From an uncultured Lentisphaerota bacterium (GTDB taxonomy: Bacteria; Verrucomicrobiota; Kiritimatiellia; CAIQIC01): 64,000 nucleotides of DNA. Position numbers and translations under genes: made by a program. Where the stretch lies: assembly GCA_903912445.1 (NCBI GenBank), contig CAIWHP010000130.1, positions 1 through 64,000 on the forward strand. The letters are read 5' to 3'. The first letter of the stretch is position 1, and every line of letters begins with the position of its first letter. The notes under the pieces are model-generated. The model worked only from the letters and a program-made list of their open reading frames with translations, was not told the DNA's origin and searched no databases. Below are positions 9,319-20,784 of the stretch, piece after piece.

Positions 9319-9744
9319 CTGCTGGCCGGACTCCCGAGGCCGCTGACCCGTCCCGCCGGGTCGCATTGGAAGCACGTGTTCTGGTCGCCGCCCAAGCGTC
9401 GGATGGCCGCGCGCGCGGGGGGAAATTACCGATTCGGTTGCGGCGTTAGGACACTCCTGTCGGTACAACAGCACCAGGGCGGCGGCGGTGCCGCCCGGGG
9501 GGCGTGCGTGGCTGGCGATCTCCTCCCCAACGAAAATAGGCTTTCCCCCTATGGTGCGCGTCCATTCGGGTGTGAGAAAATGCCTTTGTATGAACGCGGC
9601 TAAGTCATCCAAAGTTTTGCGGGCGGGTGGCGAAGCAAGCGCTGGATGGGGGCTAGGGAAAAACTATTATCAGGTATGTGACCGCTCCTCTTTGGAGTCG
9701 AAAACGGCGGGATGTTGTCGAGGTTCAAACGGAAGGGAGTTGTT
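9319..9744. other. Intergenic region without recognisable features
   Basis: About 425 bases follow the receiver gene. The open frames here are short and have no ribosome binding site or family resemblance. The 3' end holds the GGAAGGGAG ribosome binding site (9731-9739) of the next gene. Nothing else is evident. Confidence 0.4.
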
Positions 9745-10167
9745 ATGCCGGAGCAGCAATCGCAGCAACCTAACCGCGCCGAGCGTGTGGCCCGGCGGGC
9801 GTTCATCAAGAAAGCCGCCCTGGGCGCAGCCTGCGCCGTGCCGGTGATCGAATCGCTCACCAAGTCCGATCTGCTGGTGAAATCGGCCTTGGCCGCCACG
9901 GCGCCGGTTTGGAGGATTATGGCGAGCGTGTATCCGGCATCCGAGGGAACGGGAACCGTGCTGCCGGTATCCCAAATGGTGGTCAATGGGGGCAGCGCCA
10001 GCGTCACCGTCACTCCGGCCGGGGGGGCCTATTGGCTGGCGTATCGTCTAGACGGGGCGGCGATCTGGACCTTTGTCCCGGGCTTCCAACAGATAGCGGG
10101 TGGAACCGTTCCGATCAACAACGTAACGGCCAACCATGCCTTTGAAGCATGGTTTCTGTCGGTATAG
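9745..10167 (+). CDS. Small Tat-like exported protein with a B-repeat-like domain
   Basis: This 140-residue protein has its ATG at 9745, five bases after a strong GGAAGGGAG. Residues 16-45 hold a twin-arginine-like leader, ARRAFIKKAALGAACAVPVI, followed by ESLTKSDLLVKSALAATAP. The mature part ends with a pattern (YRLDG, then TVPINNVTANHAFEAWF) like the divergent InlB B-repeat or Flg_new_2 modules of secreted bacterial proteins. These usually occur as tandem surface repeats; here there is a single unit. It is probably secreted or anchored and its function is unknown. It stands alone, downstream of the two-component block. Confidence 0.6.
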   Translation: MPEQQSQQPNRAERVARRAFIKKAALGAACAVPVIESLTKSDLLVKSALAATAPVWRIMASVYPASEGTGTVLPVSQMVVNGGSASVTVTPAGGAYWLAYRLDGAAIWTFVPGFQQIAGGTVPINNVTANHAFEAWFLSV

Positions 10168-10746
10168 TTGCCTGTCAGGGCGTGTTGCCATTCGTCCATG
10201 AGGCGGCTGAGCTTGTCGGCCGTTGCGGTCTACCTTCGCGCGTTGTCGGGACTATCGTTGGCGACGTCGAGCCCTCCGTCGGGCCGCAAGGATCCCGGTG
10301 AAACGCCACCTGCTCTCCGGCCTGCGCGATGCGGCTCAGCGCGAATCGCATAGGCCAGCCCGCTCCCCGGGCCCCCTGTTGAGCAGTTTGTCAGGGTAAT
10401 GAATTTCTGATGACGAGGAGTGCAGGGTGGTCATGCACCGCAGAAAAAATAAATATCCGCTTGCAGTGTCGCATTCATCGGTTACGTTCTGACAGAGCGC
10501 CACGCGAACCGACAGAGCTTAACACCCTGTCTTGCGGATAAAAGAGCACGTGGCGCTCCTTCCTTATTCAAGCGGCCGCAATTCCCGGGGAACGGTCCTT
10601 CCTCTCAGCTGTCTTGGCTCCGCATACCCCCGCAAGGCGGCGAAGTCGCAGCGGCCGTGCCAGGGTAAACACCACGCTGAATAATCCTGCCTGATGCAGG
10701 CTTTTAGTGTGGTGTCAGCCGGCCTCTGTCGCGGGCCGGGCGGCGC
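10168..10746. other. Intergenic region with two structured elements
   Basis: No gene is supported in these 579 bases. At 10496-10557 a 9-base-pair outer stem (AGCGCCACG with CGTGGCGCT) encloses an inner GACAG/CTGTC stem. A second nested hairpin lies at 10669-10715. The region could hold a small RNA, decayed repeats or a 3' terminator for the flanking minus-strand gene. Confidence 0.4.
10669..10715 (-). terminator. Nested hairpin downstream of an oxidoreductase gene
   Basis: The arms ACACCACGCT and AGTGTGGTGT pair over nine of ten positions. They enclose a second CCTGC/GCAGG stem. The element lies 32 bases beyond the stop of the minus-strand oxidoreductase gene, where a terminator is expected. 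It lacks a good U-run on that strand, so a terminator role is tentative. Confidence 0.35.
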
Positions 10747-11955
10747 TCAGATGGTCCACGGCTCGCGTTTGGCGCGGTCGAGGAAACGGTTGGCCTGGTC
10801 GTCGCCGGGGAACTCTTCCTTGACCGGATCCCACTTGAGCGGGCGCTGGAGCTGGTAGGCGATGTTGCCAAGGTGGCAGACCGTGGTGGTTCGGTGCGCG
10901 AATTCGATGTCGCGGAACGGACGCTCGCGGGTTTGCACGCAGTGGACGAAGTCGCCGTAGATGCTGCTGCTGCTTTTGTAGTGCGGCATGGCCTTGGCGG
11001 GCACGCGTTCGGCGGGATTGCCGATCACGTCGAGATTGCTCTTGCCGCCGCCGTGATAGTACTTCACGCCGTTGGCAAATTCGTAGGTCAGCAGCGGCAC
11101 GTCCTTGCCGTTGGGCGGGGTGACCGCGATGGGGCCTTCGCCGCGCATGTCGGTGATGAACATCGCCGCGCCGAAGCGGTGCGCGCCCCAGTCGGTCATG
11201 CCGCCGCCGGAATAATCGCGCCACGAGCGCCAGCCGGTGCCGTTGATGGAGAAGGTACCGTTGCAGCGCTTGTCGTTGTAGGGCGCCCACGGCGCGGGAC
11301 CGAGCCACAGATCCCAATCGATGTCCTCCTGCATCGGCTCGCCGGGCAGGTTGCACGGCCACGACGGGCCGCCGCACGCCACATGGACGGCGGTGACCTT
11401 GCCGAGTTCGCCGGCCCAGACCTGCTTGGCGAGTTGGAGGTGATCGCCGTAGACGCGCTGGCTGCCGCCGGAGAAGACGCGGCCGAAGCGGCGCGCGGTG
11501 TCCACCATCTGGCGGCCCTCGCGGATGGTCAGCGTCTCCGGCTTCTGGCAGTAAACGTCCTTGCCGCGGCGCATGGCCGCGATGGCGATGGCGGCGTGCC
11601 AGTGGTCGGGGGTGGCGATGTGGATGGCGTCGATATCGTCGCGCGCGATCAGCTCGCGGAAATCGTTGTAGGCGACGCAGTCCTTGGTTCCGTACTTCTG
11701 GTCGACGGCTTCCTTGGCGTTATCGCGATGCAGTTTGCGGACGTCGCAGACGGCGACCATCTGCACTTCCGGGAAGCCGAGGAAGCTGCGCAGGTCGCCG
11801 CTGCCCATCTTGCCGATGCCGACGCCGCCCATGACGATGCGTTTGCCGGGCGCGGTGACGGCGGCGGCGCCCTTGGCGGTCATGACGAAAGGCGCGGCGA
11901 GGGCCGCGGCGGCGCCGAGCTTCAGGAAATTACGACGGGAAGTATTGTTGTTCAT
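10747..11955 (-). CDS. Tat-exported Gfo/Idh/MocA family oxidoreductase
   Basis: This 402-residue NAD(P)-dependent sugar-type dehydrogenase opens with a twin-arginine signal (SRRNFLKLGAAAALAAPF, residues 6-23), so it should act outside the cytoplasm. The dinucleotide-binding segment is IVMGGVGIGKMGSG (40-53). The family EKP motif appears as CQKPE with lysine at 138. Glu to Gln in that position is common in the exported subgroup. The C-terminal half carries the family substrate domain (GMTDWGAHRFGAAM). Only 15 bases separate it from the HEAT-repeat gene upstream, so the two are probably co-transcribed. Exported members in this phylum are usually linked to sugar metabolism; the substrate cannot be read here. 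Confidence 0.9.
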   Translation of the reverse strand: MNNNTSRRNFLKLGAAAALAAPFVMTAKGAAAVTAPGKRIVMGGVGIGKMGSGDLRSFLGFPEVQMVAVCDVRKLHRDNAKEAVDQKYGTKDCVAYNDFRELIARDDIDAIHIATPDHWHAAIAIAAMRRGKDVYCQKPETLTIREGRQMVDTARRFGRVFSGGSQRVYGDHLQLAKQVWAGELGKVTAVHVACGGPSWPCNLPGEPMQEDIDWDLWLGPAPWAPYNDKRCNGTFSINGTGWRSWRDYSGGGMTDWGAHRFGAAMFITDMRGEGPIAVTPPNGKDVPLLTYEFANGVKYYHGGGKSNLDVIGNPAERVPAKAMPHYKSSSSIYGDFVHCVQTRERPFRDIEFAHRTTTVCHLGNIAYQLQRPLKWDPVKEEFPGDDQANRFLDRAKREPWTI

Positions 11956-11970
11956 GTTCGTGCTCCTGGC

Positions 11971-14010
11971 CTACTTGATTTTCTTGAGGGCGTTCTCGGT
12001 GCGCTTGCGCAGGTTCTTGTCGTCGGTGGCGGCGAGGACCCGTTCCAGCGCGGCCTTCGCCTCTTTCGCCTTGGGCTTGATCAACTCCTCGGCGATTTTT
12101 TCATAGGCGGCGAGCGCCTCGGCCTTGACGCCTTCGTCATTGAGGTGGCCTTCGAGGAACTGGAGCACCGGCAGCGAAGGCGCATCGGTGAGGCCCGCGA
12201 ACACGGCGCGCTTTTCCTGCGGCCGCGTGGCGAGCGCAAACATTTCCTTGTAGGCCGCGAGCCGCTTGTCGGGCTTCATGTGCGAGTCGGCGAGCAGGCG
12301 GATGTAGCCGCGCATCGCGAGGATGCGGTTGATGTCGTTGGCATCCGTCTTGGCCACGTTCTTCAGGTCCTCGAGCGGGCTCGCATCGGGCCACTCGGCG
12401 AGGGCCTTCACCGCCGCCTTCTTCACGTCCGGGGTCGTGCTCGCGAGGCAGCCGCGCGCGGCTTCGCAGGCGGGCTTGCCGCCGAGCGCGGAGAGCACGC
12501 CGAGCAGCAGGACCTTCGCCTCGTCATCGGCCTTGGCCAATCCGGCGATCACGTGGAAGGCGCGCGTTTCCACGACGGGCTGCCGCGCGGCGATGGCGGA
12601 CGTGGCGCTGGCAAAGCTGTCGCGATCGCCGCTGTCCTTCTGCGCCAGCAGCAGGCCGACGAGTTTGGCGACATCGGCTTCGCCGCCGAGCGTGCCGATG
12701 GACTTCGTTGCGGCACGCCGCACTTTCACTTCCTTGTCCTCGGTCAGCGCATAGAGCGCCGGCAGCACGGCGGGATCGCGGCGGTCGGCGAGGATGGCGA
12801 GCACCGTCACGCGCAGCTTTGGATCGCCTGCGCCGCCGGCCTTGACGAGTTCCGTGGCGATGCCGTCGCGCTGGAGATCGGTCAGCGTCTGCTTCGCCGC
12901 CTTGCCCACGTCGTCATCGGCGGCGAGCTTCGCCACCAGCGCGGCGACAGTCTGCGCGTTGCCCAGTTGCACCGCGGCTTCCACCGCCGCGAGCTGGACG
13001 GCGGGGCTGGCGTCGTTGATCAGCGGGCTCAGCATCTCGCCGAGAGGGGAAGTGCCCGGGATGGCGGAGAGTGCGCGCAACGCGATCACCTTCTTCTCCG
13101 CTGGCAGCGCCGGCAGTTCAGCGACCAGCGCCGGCACGACGGCCTTGGGTGAGAGCGCCAGCAGCGCGGGCACAACAGCCTGGCCGAGGATGGGGTCATC
13201 GCCCTTGAATGCCGCCATCACGCGCGGCAGTTCCGAGCCGGGGTTGAGGCGGACGAGCCCGAGAAACGCGCCGATGCGCATCTGCTTGGCTTCCGCCTTG
13301 GCGAGGACGTCTTCGTAGATGGCCTTGGCCGGCTTGGTGTCGCCGTTCTTGACGAGCTTATCGGCGCAGGCGAGCCGGGCCGAAAACCAGCACAGCTCGG
13401 TTGCCTTCGCATATTTGTGCGTGGCTAGTTGGTTCGCCGCTTCCGCGTTGCCGATGCGTCCCAGCGCCCTGATGGCGGCGCGGGCTGTATTCGCCTCGGC
13501 GGAGCCGACCAGTTCGCCAAGCGCCGCGACGGCTTTGCCGTCTTCGCGCGCGCCGAGCGAGCCGATGATGCCGATTTGCAGCTTGCCGCTGGTCTTGCCG
13601 AGCGCGTCGCGCAGCGCGGCGCCGGCGGCCTTGCCGGGCAAGGCTTCGAGCGCCAGACGGGCCGCGTGCGAAAGTTTTTCATCGGTCAGCAACTTGGCCA
13701 GCGCCGGCACGCTTTGATCCGAGCTGACGATCATGAGCATCCGGCAGGCATATTGCTTGGCCGGGAAGGTTGCTTCGCCGGCGCCGAGCACGCCCAGCAG
13801 TTTGGCTTCCAAGGCCGGACGCTGGTCCGGCTTGGCCAGCAGCGCCTGCTGCTCGATGTTCGTCAGCGCGGCGGCGCAACCGCCAAAGTCATAGCTCAGC
13901 AGTTCCTGCCATTCCGCCTGCCCGTGGGCCGTGAGCCACAGGCCACCCGCTACTAACAGACCGGCTGTCGCCCGCAGCCCGCCGCTCCGCAGCATTGTTC
14001 GATGATTCAT
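11971..14010 (-). CDS. Exported HEAT-repeat protein
   Basis: The 679-residue protein has an N-terminal signal peptide (LRATAGLLVAGGLWLTAHGQA). A long series of about 35-40-residue alpha-helical HEAT-like repeats follows, for example VPALAKLLTDEKLSHAARLA and VAALGELVGSAEANTARAAI. Such solenoids bind proteins or other large partners and have no catalytic residues. The ATG at 14010 follows an AAGGAAA ribosome binding site. The gene is followed after 15 bases by the Tat-exported oxidoreductase, so the pair may form a periplasmic complex; that is inference from adjacency. The sequence is rich in Ala, Lys and Leu throughout. Confidence 0.85.
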   Translation of the reverse strand: MNHRTMLRSGGLRATAGLLVAGGLWLTAHGQAEWQELLSYDFGGCAAALTNIEQQALLAKPDQRPALEAKLLGVLGAGEATFPAKQYACRMLMIVSSDQSVPALAKLLTDEKLSHAARLALEALPGKAAGAALRDALGKTSGKLQIGIIGSLGAREDGKAVAALGELVGSAEANTARAAIRALGRIGNAEAANQLATHKYAKATELCWFSARLACADKLVKNGDTKPAKAIYEDVLAKAEAKQMRIGAFLGLVRLNPGSELPRVMAAFKGDDPILGQAVVPALLALSPKAVVPALVAELPALPAEKKVIALRALSAIPGTSPLGEMLSPLINDASPAVQLAAVEAAVQLGNAQTVAALVAKLAADDDVGKAAKQTLTDLQRDGIATELVKAGGAGDPKLRVTVLAILADRRDPAVLPALYALTEDKEVKVRRAATKSIGTLGGEADVAKLVGLLLAQKDSGDRDSFASATSAIAARQPVVETRAFHVIAGLAKADDEAKVLLLGVLSALGGKPACEAARGCLASTTPDVKKAAVKALAEWPDASPLEDLKNVAKTDANDINRILAMRGYIRLLADSHMKPDKRLAAYKEMFALATRPQEKRAVFAGLTDAPSLPVLQFLEGHLNDEGVKAEALAAYEKIAEELIKPKAKEAKAALERVLAATDDKNLRKRTENALKKIK

Positions 14011-14443
14011 TATGTTTCCTTAATTTCGTCTCACTTTAGCGGCGATCATGTGCGGCGACAAGCGTCGTTTTCAAGGAAGTGAGGCCTTTGCAGGGTTGGA
14101 CGGATGCGGCCGCTTACCTTCCGCCAAGCGCCTCAGTGGGCTTGGTTTCCTGACGGACCCTCCGCCTTTGGCGGGATCGCGTCCGGACAGTATGCTGGGA
14201 CCAGCTGGATCATCCCCCCAAGTTTGACCGCAAAGCTACGTGCTCTTTTGGGGTTCCTTCCCTTTCTGTTTCCGGCCCGGGAGGCCCGGTCGCATCCCTG
14301 ATTTCAGGGTAGGTCCAGACCTTGGAAACGCCGGCGTTCGCTTTTCCAGACCTTGGAAATCGGTGCCATAGGAGGTTTTTGGACTCGCCAAACGGGGGGA
14401 AACCCGTTACAAGACCGCGCCGCAACGAACAAGCAGAGGGAAC
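14011..14443. other. Intergenic region upstream of rpmH with dyad repeats
   Basis: This region separates the divergent HEAT-repeat gene and rpmH. It holds two copies of the TCCAGACCTTGGAAA dyad (listed separately) and presumably the rpmH promoter. I see no convincing -35/-10 pair. No DnaA-box cluster was recognised, although rpmH-rnpA-yidD-yidC often lies near a replication origin. Confidence 0.4.
14314..14359. repeat. Two copies of the TTCCA-TTGGAA dyad
   Basis: TCCAGACCTTGGAAA occurs at 14314-14328, and TTTTCCAGACCTTGGAAA at 14342-14359. Both share the TTTCCA...TTGGAAA palindrome found at seven other places in the window. They lie about 85 bases upstream of rpmH and could affect its transcription or mark an upstream boundary. 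Confidence 0.8.
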
Positions 14444-14578
14444 ATGAAGAGAACTTATCAGCCGTCGAAGATCAAGCGGGTGCGCGTGCATGGCTTCCGC
14501 AAGCGCATGTCCACGAAGAACGGCCGCCAGGTGCTGGCGCGCCGCCGCGCCAAGGGCCGCAAGCGCCTCGCGCTTTGA
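14444..14578 (+). CDS. rpmH: Ribosomal protein L34
   Basis: This is a 44-residue, very basic protein of the large ribosomal subunit. It begins [20 protein letters not shown] and ends [11 protein letters not shown], matching the family along its whole length. A GCAGAGGG ribosome binding site precedes the ATG. It is the first gene of the conserved rpmH-rnpA-yidD-yidC cluster, 11 bases before rnpA. Confidence 0.98.
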   Translation: MKRTYQPSKIKRVRVHGFRKRMSTKNGRQVLARRRAKGRKRLAL

Positions 14579-14589
14579 TCGGAGCGGCG

Positions 14590-14991
14590 ATGCCGACCGG
14601 CAGCGAAGCGCGCGGTGAGCGGCCCGATGAGGGCCTGCCAGCCGCGCGTCGCCTGCGCGCAACGGGTTTATTTGCCGAAGCCTATGATCAAAATCGCTGT
14701 CAACGTGGCCGTTACATGCTGCTCTGGCTGCGGCGCGGTCCCGATGCGGCGCTACGCCTCGGCGTGGTCACCAGTCGCAAAGTCGGCGATGCAGTGGCGC
14801 GGGTCAAAGCCCGGCGCCGGATGCGTGAGCTCTTTCGGCGCCGGCGCAGCCAGATGCACGGCGCCTTTGATGTGGTGCTGATTGCACGCGCCAGCCTGCC
14901 GGACGCGCCGTGGGCCGAGCTCGTGCAGGATTTTCAGAAACTGGCTGCGCGGGCCGGTTTGCTGGCCAGCGGAACAGGGCAGGGGATATGA
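14590..14991 (+). CDS. rnpA: Ribonuclease P protein component
   Basis: This 133-residue basic protein binds RNase P RNA and helps mature tRNA 5' ends. The conserved signature is VARVKARRRMRELFRRRR, a variant of the family RNR motif, preceded by RLGVVTSRKVGDAV. The N-terminal approximately 25 residues are a low-complexity extension, so the true start could be slightly downstream; ATG 14590 follows GGAG. The stop overlaps the yidD start (ATGA). The position directly after rpmH supports the call. Confidence 0.93.
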   Translation: MPTGSEARGERPDEGLPAARRLRATGLFAEAYDQNRCQRGRYMLLWLRRGPDAALRLGVVTSRKVGDAVARVKARRRMRELFRRRRSQMHGAFDVVLIARASLPDAPWAELVQDFQKLAARAGLLASGTGQGI

Positions 14992-15212
14992 AGTGGCTGT
15001 TCATCGGGTTGATCCGCCTTTATCAACTGACGCTGTCGCCGTGGCTGGGGCAGCATTGCCGGTTCTATCCGTCCTGTTCGGTCTATTGCGTCGAGGCGCT
15101 GAAGCGGCACGGCGCGTGGCGCGGCTTATGGCTGGGCCTCCGGCGGTTGGCCAAGTGCCAGCCGCTGCATCCTGGCGGGGTGGATCTGGTACCCGAACCG
15201 CATCGCCGTTAA
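14988..15212 (+). CDS. yidD: Membrane protein insertion efficiency factor YidD
   Basis: This 74-residue protein matches the YidD family: LIRLYQLTLSPWLGQHCRFYPSCSVY, with the conserved paired cysteines, and C-terminal KCQPLHPGGVDLVPE. It is thought to assist YidC-dependent insertion of inner-membrane proteins through an amphipathic N-terminal helix. The start ATG overlaps the rnpA stop by four bases (ATGA), and yidC follows 22 bases later, so the genes are probably translated together. Confidence 0.96.
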   Translation: MKWLFIGLIRLYQLTLSPWLGQHCRFYPSCSVYCVEALKRHGAWRGLWLGLRRLAKCQPLHPGGVDLVPEPHRR

Positions 15213-15234
15213 ATGAACTTCGTGGAGTGACTGG

Positions 15235-17031
15235 ATGAAAAAACAAGACATCATGATGGTGGTCATCCTCGGCGCCCTGCTGGTGCTCTGGACCATGTTC
15301 GGCCAGAAGCTGACCGGCGGCGACCGGCCGCCGCCGCCGACCGCAGCCAGCACCAACACGTTCAGCGTAAGCAACGCCGTGGGCGCGCTCGCCAAGGCCG
15401 ACGCCATCACCGCGCCCGATCCCCAGGCGGTCCCCGTGGCGACCAACGCCGCGCCGGTCGACGTGGAGCCGCAGATGCCCGCCAAGCCCGAGCAGACGCT
15501 GCTGCTGACGAACGACTGGCTGGAGGTCGTCGTCTCGTCCAAGGGCGCGGCGCTCAACAGCGTGGTGCTCAAGGCCTATCCCGAGAACGCGAACTCGAAG
15601 AGCGGTCCCGTGAAGCTCGACTTTGCGGAGCGCCGCGCGCTCGCGCCGGTGAGCCTGGCCGGCATTCCGACCACGGCGGATTTCGAGCTGCAGGCGACCG
15701 CCGATGGGCGCGGCGCGGAGCTGGAATATCGCACACCCAACGGCCTGGTCTTCCACCGCACGATCACGCTCCCCGCGGGCAAGAGCTATCTCCTCGGCGT
15801 GGCCGATACGCTCAAGAACACCGCCAAGGCGACGCTGCCCTTGCCGCCCTACGGCCTGCAACTGGGCGCGATGCGCGACCTGCCCGGCGAGACGCCCCAG
15901 TCGGGCTATGTCAATCTCGGCGTGGATGCGCTGCCCGGGGGCGGCGAAAAGGTCCAGTATCTCGGGGGTGAGTTCGGCGGGCTGTTCGAGGCGAAGAAGA
16001 ACGCGGCTAGCCTGGCTGTGCCGGAGCAGGTCGATAGCGTCTGGCCCAAGATCGGCAACGTGGACTGGCTGGCGGTCAAGAACAAGTATTTCGTGCAGAT
16101 CCTGATGCCCAACGATGTGACGGAAAACCCGCGCCTCTGGGCGCAGCGCACCTTGGCTGTCGGCGAGACCAACACCGCCCTGCGCTCCGAAAAGATGACC
16201 GAGCTCAAGGCCGTGGCCGCCGCGGTCATGTTCCCGGAGGCGCACATCGAGGGCGACAAACCGGTGGTCCGCAACATGCAGTTCTATGTGGGGCCCAAGC
16301 TCTACGCGGCGCTCGCCCCGCTCAAGCGCAGTATCGTGGAGGTGATGGAGTTCGGCTTTTGGGGCCCGGTCGGCAAGGTCCTGCTGTGGACGATGAACGC
16401 GATCGCCAGCATCTGGCCGCACAACTACGGCCTCGCGATCATGCTGCTGACGATCCTGATCCGCATCATCTTCTGGCCGCTGACGCACAAGAGCACGCAG
16501 AGCATGAAGCGCATGCAGGCCGTCCAGCCCCTGATGAAGGAGATCCGCGAGAAGTTCAAGGACAACGCCCAGAAGCAACAGCAGGAGATGATGCGGCTCT
16601 ACAAGGAGCACAAGATCAACCCGCTCGGCGGCTGCCTGCCGATGTTGATCCAGATCCCCGTGTTCATCGCGCTTTTCGTCGTCCTGCGCAGCGCCATCGA
16701 GTTGCGCTTCGCCTCCTTCCTCTGGATCAAGGATCTTTCCGAAGCGGAAAATCTATTCCCGTTCGGCTTCAGCGTCCCGCTGGTCGGCTGGTCCGCGATC
16801 AACATCCTCCCCATCCTGATGGCGGTGACGATGTTCTGGCAGCAGAAGCTCACGCCCAGCACGGGGGACGCGCAGCAGCAGAAGATCATGATGTTCATGC
16901 CGGTGATGATGCTGTTCTTCTTCTACAACTTCGCCGCCGGGCTCTCGCTCTACTGGACCACCAACCAGGTCCTGATGATCGTCCAGCTCTACTGGCAGCG
17001 GAAGCATCCCACCGCCCTCGTCAAGGCGTGA
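15235..17031 (+). CDS. yidC: Membrane protein insertase YidC
   Basis: This 598-residue insertase of the inner membrane belongs to the Gram-negative long form. It has an N-terminal transmembrane helix (about 7-22), a Pro-rich linker and a large periplasmic beta-domain (about 80-370). The C-terminal conserved core runs from YGLAIMLLTILIRIIFWPLT, with its hydrophilic-groove arginine, through a cytoplasmic coiled loop (KEIREKFKDNAQKQQQEMM). The remaining helices follow, and the protein ends SLYWTTNQVLMIVQLYWQRK. It is the last gene of the rpmH cluster and is followed by dyad repeats, one forming a terminator. Confidence 0.97.
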   Translation: MKKQDIMMVVILGALLVLWTMFGQKLTGGDRPPPPTAASTNTFSVSNAVGALAKADAITAPDPQAVPVATNAAPVDVEPQMPAKPEQTLLLTNDWLEVVVSSKGAALNSVVLKAYPENANSKSGPVKLDFAERRALAPVSLAGIPTTADFELQATADGRGAELEYRTPNGLVFHRTITLPAGKSYLLGVADTLKNTAKATLPLPPYGLQLGAMRDLPGETPQSGYVNLGVDALPGGGEKVQYLGGEFGGLFEAKKNAASLAVPEQVDSVWPKIGNVDWLAVKNKYFVQILMPNDVTENPRLWAQRTLAVGETNTALRSEKMTELKAVAAAVMFPEAHIEGDKPVVRNMQFYVGPKLYAALAPLKRSIVEVMEFGFWGPVGKVLLWTMNAIASIWPHNYGLAIMLLTILIRIIFWPLTHKSTQSMKRMQAVQPLMKEIREKFKDNAQKQQQEMMRLYKEHKINPLGGCLPMLIQIPVFIALFVVLRSAIELRFASFLWIKDLSEAENLFPFGFSVPLVGWSAINILPILMAVTMFWQQKLTPSTGDAQQQKIMMFMPVMMLFFFYNFAAGLSLYWTTNQVLMIVQLYWQRKHPTALVKA

Positions 17032-17035
17032 GTTG

Positions 17036-17146
17036 TCCAGGCCTTGGAGGAAAGGCGCCGGCCGTTTTCCCCAAGGCTTGGAAACGATCAGCGTGAGTTT
17101 TTCCAAGGTCTGGGAAAACTCACGTTTTTGTTTCCAAACATTGGGG
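17036..17146. repeat. Cluster of four TTCCA-TTGGAA dyads after yidC
   Basis: Copies are TCCAGGCCTTGGA (17036-17048), TTTTCCCCAAGGCTTGGAAA (17065-17084), TTTTTCCAAGGTCTGGGAAAA (17098-17118, given here as arms TTTTTCCA and GGGAAAA) and a decayed TTTCCAAACATTGGGG (17131-17146). They fill the gap between yidC and clpB. The third copy forms the core of a terminator-like hairpin. Confidence 0.8.
17092..17133 (+). terminator. Intrinsic terminator after yidC built on a dyad repeat
   Basis: The arms CGTGAGTTTTTCC (17092-17104) and GGGAAAACTCACG (17112-17124) pair over 13 positions, with one G-T pair. They are followed by TTTTTGTTT. The hairpin lies 60 bases after the yidC stop and should end the rpmH-yidC transcript. 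Confidence 0.75.
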
Positions 17147-17308
17147 CCTGCTCCTTCCTGTTAGGGGCGTCGCTGGCCGCCGCCCTCTGTGTCCGGAGCA
17201 ACACACCAGGGCGCAGCACGTCTGCGCCCCTGCCTGCGCCGCTGTGTTGAACATTTCCTTCGCAACGCGGTCGAAGCCGTGTAACCTATGCGGTGGAGAT
17301 TTTAAAAC

Positions 17309-19936
<2,628 letters not shown>

Positions 19937-20036
19937 TTTTCCAGAAAAAGCTGGACGGCGGGGCGGCAATTGCGTATGAATCCCGCCCCGTGCGCAGGCC
20001 GTAGGTGCGGCCGCGCGTGGAAGAACGGAGTTTCCC

Positions 20037-20240
20037 ATGGCTAAGAAAGTGAAACATAAAACACGCAAGTGCTTGGCGAAGCGCTTCAAGAAGACGAAGA
20101 ACGGCAAGGTGCTGTTCCGCAAGGCCAGCCGCGGCCATCTGCTGACCAACAAGAGCCGCAAGCGCAAACGTCAGCTGCGTCGCGGCGGCCAGCTCGGCCC
20201 CGCCGACCACGCCCGTATTGTCCACCAACTGCCTCTCTAA
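20037..20240 (+). CDS. rpmI: Ribosomal protein L35
   Basis: This 67-residue basic protein of the large subunit begins MAKKVKHKTRKCLAKRFKKT and contains the family segment HLLTNKSRKRKRQLR. A GGAG ribosome binding site precedes the ATG. It is followed after 23 bases by rplT, the conserved gene order. The usual upstream infC is absent; clpB is there instead, so the IF3 gene must lie elsewhere. Confidence 0.97.
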   Translation: MAKKVKHKTRKCLAKRFKKTKNGKVLFRKASRGHLLTNKSRKRKRQLRRGGQLGPADHARIVHQLPL

Positions 20241-20263
20241 AGGCTCAGTAAAGGAATCCGACC

Positions 20264-20620
20264 ATGCCTCGAGCAACAAACGCCCCCGCCTCACGCGAAC
20301 GCCGCAAACGCCGCTTGAACGCTGCCAAGGGTTTCCGCGGCAGCCGCAGCAAACTTTTCCGCCAGGCCACCGAAGCCGTTGACCGCGCGATGGTCATGGC
20401 CACGGTGCACCGCCGGAAACGGAAGATCGATTACCGCCAGCTGTGGATCATGCGCCTGACCAGCGCGTGCGCGAAGCTCGGCATGCGCTACAGCCGGTTC
20501 ATCGAGGGCCTGACCAAGGCCAGCGTCAAGCTGAACCGCAAGATGCTTTCCGAGATTTCCATCCATGATCCGAAGGGCTTCGAGAGCCTCGTGACCTTGG
20601 CCAAATCGAAGATCGCCTGA
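20264..20620 (+). CDS. rplT: Ribosomal protein L20
   Basis: This 118-residue large-subunit assembly protein has the family hallmarks ASRERRKRRLNAAKGFRGSR, HRRKRKIDYRQLWIMRL and MRYSRFIEGLTKASVKLNRK. In many bacteria L20 represses its own operon by binding leader RNA; no such leader was identified here. It is co-transcribed with rpmI and followed by a strong terminator hairpin. Confidence 0.98.
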   Translation: MPRATNAPASRERRKRRLNAAKGFRGSRSKLFRQATEAVDRAMVMATVHRRKRKIDYRQLWIMRLTSACAKLGMRYSRFIEGLTKASVKLNRKMLSEISIHDPKGFESLVTLAKSKIA

Positions 20621-20640
20621 TCGCGGGATCAGCGCAGCGC

Positions 20641-20682
20641 AGCCGGTTTTCCAGCCCTTGGAAAACCGGCTGTTTGTTTTTG
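20641..20682 (+). terminator. Intrinsic terminator after rplT built on a dyad repeat
   Basis: The arms AGCCGGTTTTCCA (20641-20653) and TGGAAAACCGGCT (20659-20671) are perfectly complementary over 13 bases, with a GCCCT loop. They are followed by GTTTGTTTTT. The inner part is a copy of the TTTTCCA...TTGGAAAA dyad family. It lies 20 bases after the rplT stop. Confidence 0.85.
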
Positions 20683-20784
20683 CCAAGGACCGGATCTCCC
20701 GACCCGCACCTGCGGCGCCGTGCGCACGCACGCGGGGAGCGGTGCGGCTGCTCTTTTGCCTCGTTACTTTGCCCTGTTTTTGCC

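Noticed and set aside
14011-14443. Replication origin next to rpmH
   Set aside because: The rpmH cluster often lies near oriC, but no dnaA gene or DnaA-box cluster was recognised in the gap.
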